A DNA stretch of 13,842 nucleotides, taken from positions 15,889 to 29,730 of the forward strand of contig JAAAIG010000474.1 of NCBI GenBank assembly GCA_015852425.1, written 5' to 3'. Below are positions 7,756 through 13,842 of this stretch, piece by piece. This stretch comes from Gryganskiella cystojenkinii. Taxonomy: Eukaryota > Mortierellomycota > Mortierellomycetes > Mortierellales > Mortierellaceae. Below the pieces are notes generated by a model, which saw only the letters and a program-made list of their open reading frames with translations, had not been told where the DNA came from and did no database searches. The number at the start of each line of letters is the position of its first letter. The first letter of the stretch is position 1. Made by a program: the position numbers and the translations under genes.

Positions 7756-8862
7756 GATAATGTTGATTTTGGCTAGGGAAATAGAACGAGGAAAAGCAAA
7801 TGGGTCCGAAATGTGGCAGGGAGTCTCTTCTTTGATGATGTGCTGATCGGGCGTGACTGCTTCGGGCAATGTTGCTTGCGCCGAATGAAAACACAAATGT
7901 CAGGTGACCACAAAAGAATGAGTGTGTGACGTCATAGATCCGCCAGCCAGGAGCCGCCATGTGTTTTTTAGCTTAGATGAACGCGTATCGCTTTGTCTAG
8001 CGAACACGATATCGCCAGCTTGTGTCGACTTTTTTAATGAGAAACAAGCAATCGATGACCAACAAATTTAATCCCACGAGAGAAAAAAAATGAACCCCCT
8101 GCGCCCTCACTCTTTCTGTTGTTGACAGGGTCATTCCTTCAAGAAACCGATAAGACTATTCTTCCTTTTCGATCAACAAATGAAAAGTTGTTCCGTAGCA
8201 TAGAATGCCTCTGTTTTTCACTCCTTGGGGTTTCTCGCACAGTTCACGCCAGCGTTGCTTAGAGGCTGAGGTGGCGAAAAAACAAAAACCAACTCTATCA
8301 ATGAACTCTTCCCACCAAGCCCCAAGTCAATAATTGCCGAATTGTCTTGAAGGGCGAAGTAAGAGGGAAGAAGGAACAAGCTGTGCCCGCCCAATCGCTC
8401 GTCTTCCTTTCGTGAGTTTCCTTTGTTGTACCGTTTTTATTCTGTGTTGAGTAGTGAACAAACAAATAAATAAACAAAATCAAGCCCGAGGAACAGGTGC
8501 CTTACGTTTCTCCCTTATCAAGGATCACAAGGATACACTTGAAAAAAAACAGAACGACATAGAAAACGCAGATGGCGTGAATCTGGTGGAGTTTTTTTTT
8601 TCTCCATCGACGGACAGACAAAACACGCCGATATCACTCTGACGGCGAGTGCTGAGTCTTTCGCTTTTTTTCCGCAGCATGTTATGTTCTCTCTCTAGGA
8701 AAACGCACGTTTTGGGCAATAGTCGACAACGTCGCACCCGAACTTCCCTAGGCACGCCGCACTCGCACAGCGCAGGCGGTTGATAGAGAAATAAATACTG
8801 TAAATGGTATATTGTCACGTTTTTGCTTATGTCTGTTCATCGCTCTCTCATTCAAATGATTA
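7756..8862. other. Intergenic: MRP51 promoter and hydrolase 3' UTR
   Basis: Both flanking genes are on the minus strand, so the left half should be the MRP51 promoter and the right end the 3' UTR of the alpha/beta hydrolase. A perfect CRE octamer is at 7927-7934. An AT-rich patch lies at 8455-8480. Open frames of 60-100 codons on both strands have no recognisable content, and I do not call any as genes. Confidence 0.5.
7927..7934. promoter_or_regulatory. Perfect CRE/ATF palindrome TGACGTCA
   Basis: TGACGTCA, the consensus for ATF/CREB bZIP factors, lies 172 bp upstream of the MRP51 start. A given 8-bp word is expected by chance about 0.2 times in a window this size, so position rather than occurrence is the supporting argument. 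Binding is inferred. Confidence 0.4.
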
Positions 8863-10664
8863 TTATAGCTTGGCCAGGTATTTAGGTCCACCGCCGAGTC
8901 GACCGATTCGATCCTTCCATTCTGCGACGACCACTTCTTCCAGCGGTCGTCTCTCACCCTGGACACTGATTCTCTCCAACGCCCTATTCGAGACACCTTC
9001 ACCGCCCAAAGTGACCTTGCGTATAAAGTCTCCAGATTCACGGAGCGAATGCTTCGCGCTGGGCAAGAATCCAAACATCTGGAAGACATGCGGCATATCG
9101 TCATAGACGCGAAGGTGAACCGCTGAGGAGGCGCTAGCGTGCTTCTTTGCAAAAACAATGGATTCGTCTCGGAGCATCTCGGCATCCCCAGCAATCTTTT
9201 TTTTCGAGCAAAATTAGTGGAGACGGCGAGAGTGTGGGAGAGAGGGTGAGAAGAAGAAGCTTGAACCTTCGTTAGAAAGGACAAGGGTAAATGTCATTTA
9301 GCAGCAACTCGATACTACAACGAACAAGTAAGTTTTACCAGCATAATAGGGCATGCGCCGTCAAGATTATTCTCGAGGACGGGCGAAACATACTTGCAGC
9401 CGAGCAAGGCATTGTTGGCATAGATCTGAACTGGTGGGAGTGTCTGCAAGATTGCATTCTCGTCGTTACCGATCGCCTTGGCAACGAGCTTGGCCAGGTT
9501 CTTCAGCGAGGCCTCGTCTCCGTGCGTGAAGCCATCTGCGGGAAGATAATCCGAGGGTGCATTCTCGAGGATAGAGGGCATGGAGTGCAAAAGATCGATC
9601 CTATTATCGATTCGAATGGGAAAATAGATAACTACATTAGTCGATTGATGTCGATCTTCTCGCGAGCTCCTTTTTTGTCGTGATCATAGAGAAACAACCC
9701 ACCAAGGACTCCATCCGATGATACCGGCCGGCATGGGAAGACCTGAATCTCGGATGGCGAGCATGGTGGCGAACGTCAAACCTGAGAACGAGGAATAGAG
9801 ATATTTGAAACGCTAGTCAGTATCACAGTCGGTGAAAACACACACGATACACAATGCCACGGTATAATGCAGCTCCGGCCTTTGTTACCTCCTCCTGCAC
9901 TGTCACCCATGATGACAATGTTCTTGGGGTCAACGGGTGCGATCCCCGAATCTGTTGGCGGGTCAATTAGGTACAGATATGCCGCCAAGGCATCGTGGAT
10001 GGCAGCTGGGAAGGGTGAATCCGGAGCCAGTCGGTAATCAATGGCTAGTGAATGTATAGCGGGAATAGTTGTAGATAGTCAGTCAACCTAAAAATATGGA
10101 GACTGTGTTTCCTCCCTTTTAAAACTTACAAAAGACTCTTGCGCCACCAAGTCGGGCCATGTTCCAAGTAGCCCAACGATGCGTTCGGATGGAGCAGAGG
10201 AAGTATCCGCCTCCATGCAAGTACAGGACTGTCCTTCCGTCTTTAAAGTTTTCATCCTTGACTTTGGTCTCTGTCCATTCACCCTTCAACGGTTTTTCTG
10301 CCCGGGGGTCATGTTTCCAGTCCCAGCCGAGTTTTTCAGCGTCGATCCCTTCCTTGGTCAACAATTGGTCAACGTACACGGCGGATTTGTCTCGGTAACT
10401 ATTCGGGACTGTGGCTTCGGAGGCATTGGCACCTGGGTGAACAGGCGCATATTTGTCGCTGAGTCGGGACATGGCCTGGGACTGTTTTAGGGGAACGTCG
10501 TTCAGGTGAGAGGCGAAAGCCTGGACCATGGCCATGGTGAGCGAGAATTTGATGTTCCATGAGGGCTTTGTTGGACCGTAGGTATAATGACTGACAGTTG
10601 TTCCGACCAACAAGGGAGTCTTGGGAACGACATAGTTCCAGACCAACGAGGCTCTCTTCTGCAT
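8863..10664 (-). CDS. Alpha/beta hydrolase, hormone-sensitive-lipase type (alpha/beta hydrolase fold-3)
   Basis: Five exons on the minus strand (10664-10130, 10044-9889, 9781-9703, 9600-9339, 9195-8863) join into 454 codons plus TAA. The introns are 85, 107, 102 and 143 nt, all GT-AG, and the splice junctions restore conserved blocks. Motifs in order: oxyanion-hole HGGG at residues 150-153 ([10 protein letters not shown]), [19 protein letters not shown] at 180-198, the nucleophile elbow GDSAGGG with Ser227, [14 protein letters not shown] around the third junction, catalytic Asp354 in [10 protein letters not shown], and catalytic His380 in DDMPHVF. The triad is complete, so an active carboxylesterase or lipase-like enzyme is likely; the substrate cannot be read from the sequence. 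About 140 residues precede the hydrolase core, including a hydrophobic stretch near 38-52 ([14 protein letters not shown]) that could associate with a membrane. The start is the ATG whose frame continues uninterrupted into the core. Confidence 0.92.
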
Positions 10665-11395
10665 GGAGATGGAACGGTGTCGTAAATACTGTAGGTAATG
10701 GACTGGAGATGGACTGGAGATGTAAAAAAAAAAGGAGGAATGAGGTCGGGACAGGAATGAAAAGCGAACAAGACAAACAAGACATCCTCTTTTTTTTAGG
10801 TTGCGGTTGGGGCATTCATTCACTTTGCGGTTCCCCTGCTGTCTGCCTGTGCTGTCTGTTTGTGAGCACGCGTGCTTCTCTTTGTTCTCCACATGCATTG
10901 TTCTCGCGGCTGAGAAACCTGTGTTTTAGTTCGGCTGTCAAAATTTCAAGCCCTCGTTTCGGGTAGTCAGATCGTTCTCTGTTCACCAAAGTCGAGAACG
11001 ACCTCTTTCTACTTTGTAAGAAAGAACTAGGGCTTGGATGAGGGTGATCCGTGATAAGACGTGAAGCAGCCAGCCGGTCCTTCGGTTTCGAATAAATCTT
11101 TTTTTTTTCCGGGTCGGAACCTAATTGTCTTACCGGGCGAGTGGACGTCTGCAAGTTGCAAACAAACAAAAAATTGATTTTTGAACATATGGTTCCAATC
11201 CATCGGCTCGAGAGAATCTGAGGATATCTCGACTCGAGATACAAGGGACCCGAACAACGCCATGAGCCTACATTGAAGTTTTTTTACTTATTTTACTCTA
11301 TTTTTAATAGTACGGCTTGATGTCTGCCATTAAGATGTTCATGCTTGGCTTTGATTTGGCTGGATAGGTTTTTTACATGGAAACCCCACGCAGGC
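10665..11395. other. Intergenic: hydrolase promoter and CsbD-like 3' UTR
   Basis: No gene is supported in these 731 nt. The region holds several A/T homopolymers, an 11-bp tandem duplication just upstream of the hydrolase start (separate entry), and open frames of up to 142 codons on the minus strand with low-complexity, unrecognisable translations. Both flanking genes read leftward. Confidence 0.45.
10698..10722 (+). repeat. 11-bp tandem duplication
   Basis: ATGGACTGGAG occurs twice without a gap (10698-10708 and 10709-10719), followed by ATG of a third copy. It sits 34 bp upstream of the hydrolase start, probably in its leader. Confidence 0.85.
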
Positions 11396-11795
11396 TTATT
11401 GGTTGGCTGCTTTGCGGACATCGCCAGCAGCGCTCTGGAGGTGACCCTCGGCCTCGAGTTTGTTGTTGCCAGTCGCGGCACCGAGAGTGGACTTGACACG
11501 TCCAGAGATATTGTCAGCGACACCCTGGGCATGCTGCTGGGTCTTTTGAGCCTGGCGCTGAGCGTTCAGTTTGGCAGCGTGGGTCTCGGCATGGGCTTTC
11601 TGGGCAGCACCTGCGAAGAGATAGAGAGCAAAGAAAAACATTAGAACGGAGAATATTTTTGCTGTTGTTGTCTTACATGATATTGTGTCCATATTTACCT
11701 TCAGCTGCGAGTTGCTCGCTACCGACGGCTCTTCCGAAAGTCTCCTTGGCGCCACCGATAGCAGAGCTGATAGCGTCGCTGATTTTATCGGCCAT
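11396..11795 (-). CDS. CsbD-like stress protein with duplicated motif
   Basis: Two exons (11795-11699 and 11610-11396, one 88-nt GT-AG intron) give 103 aa. The protein is small, Ala/Gln/Lys-rich and without Cys, Trp or Tyr, as expected of a hydrophilic helical CsbD-type protein. The C-terminal unit NISGRVKSTLGAATGNNKLE (66-85) continuing AEGHLQSAAGDV fits the CsbD pattern of GxxKxTxGxxTGNxxLExEG. Residues 13-40 form a second, weaker copy; ungapped alignment of 13-40 with 68-95 gives 12 identities in 28. CsbD proteins are general-stress proteins in bacteria, and a fungal relative (Hmp1 of Ustilago) is described as binding mismatched and cruciform DNA; the role here is inferred. A TATAAAA box about 92 bp upstream, an ATG-free A/C-rich leader and an HSE-like palindrome suggest strong, stress-regulated expression. 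Confidence 0.85.
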
Positions 11796-11886
11796 GTTGA
11801 ATAGTATGTGTGTTGGGTTTTTGGAGGCGAAGAAAAGTTTTAAAAGATTGGGCTGTGAGGATGAAAGAGGGAGCTCTCTGGCCGCC

Positions 11887-11893
11887 TTTTATA
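11887..11893 (-). promoter_or_regulatory. TATAAAA box of the CsbD-like gene
   Basis: Plus-strand TTTTATA reads TATAAAA, continuing AGG, on the minus strand, 92 bp upstream of the CsbD-like ATG. With initiation some 30-60 bp downstream this leaves a short leader free of ATG codons. It is the best core promoter element in the window. Confidence 0.7.
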
Positions 11894-11972
11894 CGAGAGG
11901 CTGGGATCCCAGCTTCTTGGCCTTGGCTAACACCGGGGCAAAAAAACAGTCTCGCATGATCCTCCTCTTACT

Positions 11973-11980
11973 TTCTCGAA
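11973..11980. promoter_or_regulatory. HSE-like palindrome TTCTCGAA
   Basis: TTCnnGAA, two head-to-head heat-shock-element units, lies about 80 bp upstream of the TATAAAA box. No third correctly spaced unit is present, so it is a minimal and possibly chance match. Confidence 0.3.
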
Positions 11981-12554
11981 ATAGTTTCCAAATCTCAGCA
12001 TCTGCTAGAAAATGAGCTAAGATTCGCGACCTGGCCCGTTAATTTTCTGTTTCCTTTTTTCTCTCTCTCCCAGATTGGAATATTAAGGATCTGACTCGTC
12101 CACTCTTCTGTTGACGTCTTTTCCCACAGCAATTGACAAGAAACCCGGGAATTAGTTGGACTCATGACATCATTTTGTTTCTTCTTGTTGACCATCCTGC
12201 ACAGAGTGTCATTGGTGTATGACTTTTTGCAAAAAAAGTATATGTAATGGCGGATCGCCACGTAATGAATCGCGCTATTCGCGTGCAGAACACAAGCAAT
12301 AAAAAAAAACTTTTCCCCTCCGTTAAGCGAAAACAAAACGAGGGCTTTTGGCCACAGCAAGGAGAATCTGTCAGCGTGCCGCGTAGATGTCGTCGCTTCA
12401 AAAGCATTGAAATATCCGTACCCAGCTCTCCACTGCAATACAGACTTATATCTGTTCTTGCCAATTCTTCTCCAGACTTGTCACCGCCTCTATTCTAGGG
12501 AAAAGGAATAACACTGGTCCGTGTTGGCAAAGGCAAAAAAAAAAAAAGTAAAAT

Positions 12555-13160
12555 ATGTCCGCGTTCCATTACGAGCAGCTGTATCAGTCGACAGTGGATG
12601 GAAGTTTTTGTTTAGGTTCTCTTAAGTGCTCCAACACCCATCGTTCTGCCGCAACTGGAAGTTTTAGACTGTGGAGAAAGTATGTTTGATATGAAATTCA
12701 GCTAAATCAAGATCTGCGGTGTCCTTGTCTCTGGTAGACTGGCAAGAGTTTCTTTGGTTACCTCCAGCATACCTCCACTGAGCAGAACTGCTCTCTTGCA
12801 GCCCTTGTAGCTTAATAGACGCAGCTGTGCAGGCAGGCGTCGCGCTCGGCCCGACCATTACGGACGGAGCAAGGGTTGGGAGTATCAGTATTGGATGCTG
12901 CGGTACCAACTGCAAAGCCTATAAGGGTATGGAGAGTAGTCAAGCATTTAGAGCGTATTTTTGAGAGAGGTAGAGCCAGAAGTGAAGGTGGACTAAGGAA
13001 GGAAGTTGGCGGGGGGTGAGTGTTGGCAAATGAAGGTGCCGGCCTCATTCTCTTTATAAGTCGTCTGGAGAACTTGCCGTGAGGGCTCAGAGTGGACGGG
13101 ATGAAAAAGAGGAACGGTGCGCAAAGGAGCAAATGGTCGGTTTTGCTTGTCAAACACAAA
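12555..13160. other. Unassigned region with weak small-ORF candidates
   Basis: No gene can be called. Two candidates were examined. On the plus strand, ATG at 12555 after an A-rich leader opens 44 codons beginning MSAFHYEQLYQSTVDG and ending at TGA 12687-12689; it is too short to identify. On the minus strand, a frame ending at TAA 12812-12814 has a Cys-containing tail, TPNPCSVRNGRAERDACLHS then CVY, reachable from ATG at 13048 (78 aa) or 13159 (115 aa). A TATAAA on the minus strand (plus 13053-13058) and an intron-like 3' end (CCCTTATAG) just before the GFAVGTA segment hint at a small minus-strand gene, but no good donor site is seen. Confidence 0.25.
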
Positions 13161-13842
13161 TGACGGGGTTCAAATTTCGTTTGTTCTTCAAGTTGGCTAT
13201 GTTCAACTTGAATCTACACGCGTTTAGCGGAAACTATGGGCGGGTTTTTAATGCTAACAGGCTCCGTAATTGTGTTCACCTGTAAATTCTGTGAACTTCA
13301 AAAACGACAAGTCTTCTCGGTCGCGATCGTGTCACGCAAAAAGAAATTTTTGAGCCAAACGACAAACGGGATGGGACGAAGCAACTGCCCAGGACTGCGC
13401 GTCACAACGCGGAAACACAGCAGGACGGGATCGACGGAATTTGCTCTGTGCATCGCTAAGGACCGAATACCGATGAGTTTCATAAACGCAAGATTGGGCT
13501 CCCTTTTTGTCGGTTCTCTCACCGAGGCGCTGGCTTGTCACCACACGCACCTGTGTCCAATTTTATTGCTCTCATAATGAACCTTGGTGTTGTATATATT
13601 CGGCCTGGTTACCTTTGCCGCTCCGTTCTCTGTTCTTCCTGTATCCAGGAAATATGCCCACCGCCCATAGCTTTACGCAGAGAGTATCAGCGCACCAAAG
13701 AAACGAGAATCGAAGCGGGTGAGAATAAAATATGAGATAGTTGGTATAAATGTTTACTGGTTCTGCCGGTTTTGAAACCAATGATTCCAACTGAGTCCAC
13801 AATGCCATCGTTCCATCATAAAAATGACAGTTTTATTACACT
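13161..13842. other. Unassigned right end
   Basis: No gene recognised. The longest plus-strand frame (ATG at 13236, 113 codons) starts with a hydrophobic stretch but resembles nothing I know. The final bases contain TTTATT (13833-13838), which reads AATAAA on the minus strand and could be the 3' end signal of a gene lying to the right and reading into the window. Confidence 0.3.

Larger units (their letters stand above)
11796..12554. other. Promoter region of the CsbD-like gene and unassigned DNA
   Basis: The first 200 bp contain the TATA box and HSE-like site of the CsbD-like gene. From about 12000 on I see no recognisable coding content: an 83-codon plus-strand frame (12247-12498) and overlapping minus frames look random. 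A run of 12-13 A residues ends near 12547. Confidence 0.45.

Noticed and set aside
10816..11244. 142-codon minus-strand ORF between the hydrolase and CsbD-like genes
   Set aside because: The translation is basic and low-complexity with no motif, and it overlaps the expected 3' UTR and promoter; no splice structure supports it.
12555..12689. 44-codon plus-strand ORF beginning MSAFHYEQLYQSTVDG
   Set aside because: The A-rich leader and the start are gene-like, and the opening faintly recalls N termini of acyl-CoA synthetases, but nothing downstream continues such a protein in any frame.
13236..13577. 113-codon plus-strand ORF with hydrophobic N terminus
   Set aside because: This length is expected occasionally by chance; there are no motifs, no promoter signal and no recognisable family.
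1..13842. Mobile element, CRISPR array, rRNA or secondary-metabolite cluster
   Set aside because: I found no transposase or reverse-transcriptase motifs, no long terminal or inverted repeats, no regularly spaced repeats, no rRNA-like sequence and no biosynthetic core enzyme.

Overview
This window looks like nuclear DNA of a filamentous fungus. The genes carry many short GT-AG introns (52 nt is never needed; real ones run 85-437 nt). Two of the proteins belong to families I know as fungal: the DASH/Dam1 kinetochore subunit Hsk3 and the mitoribosomal protein Mrp51. A eukaryotic queuine tRNA-ribosyltransferase, absent from Saccharomyces, argues against budding yeasts. The exon-rich compact style and the protein sequences suggest an early-diverging lineage such as Mortierellomycota/Mucoromycota; this placement is inference.

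Left part (1-2658): a minus-strand, mitochondrial Era-like GTPase runs off the left edge. It is divergent from a plus-strand queuine tRNA-guanine transglycosylase catalytic subunit (4 exons, 402 aa), and the two share a 242-bp promoter region. The transglycosylase leader contains a 36-codon upstream ORF in strong start context whose stop overlaps the main start as ATGA.

Middle (3216-7755): a plus-strand tandem pair encodes the dynactin actin-related protein Arp1 (8 exons, 375 aa) and, 220 nt further on, an Hsk3-like DASH subunit (2 exons, 95 aa). Both act on microtubules. They converge on a single-exon minus-strand Mrp51-like mitoribosomal small-subunit protein, which has a perfect CRE palindrome in its upstream region.

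Right part (8863-11795): two minus-strand genes encode a 454-aa hormone-sensitive-lipase-type alpha/beta hydrolase (5 exons, complete HGGG / GDSAG / Asp / His set) and a 103-aa CsbD-like stress protein with an internally duplicated motif, a clear TATAAAA box and an HSE-like palindrome.

The last 2 kb (11796-13842) holds no gene I can identify, only weak short ORFs, a TATA-like element and a polyadenylation-like hexamer at the edge. Three genes concern mitochondrial or tRNA-level translation and two concern microtubule function; the rest look independent. I see no mobile element, tRNA, rRNA, CRISPR array or secondary-metabolite cluster. I do not find a novel multi-gene system; the most interesting points are local gene-structure features.
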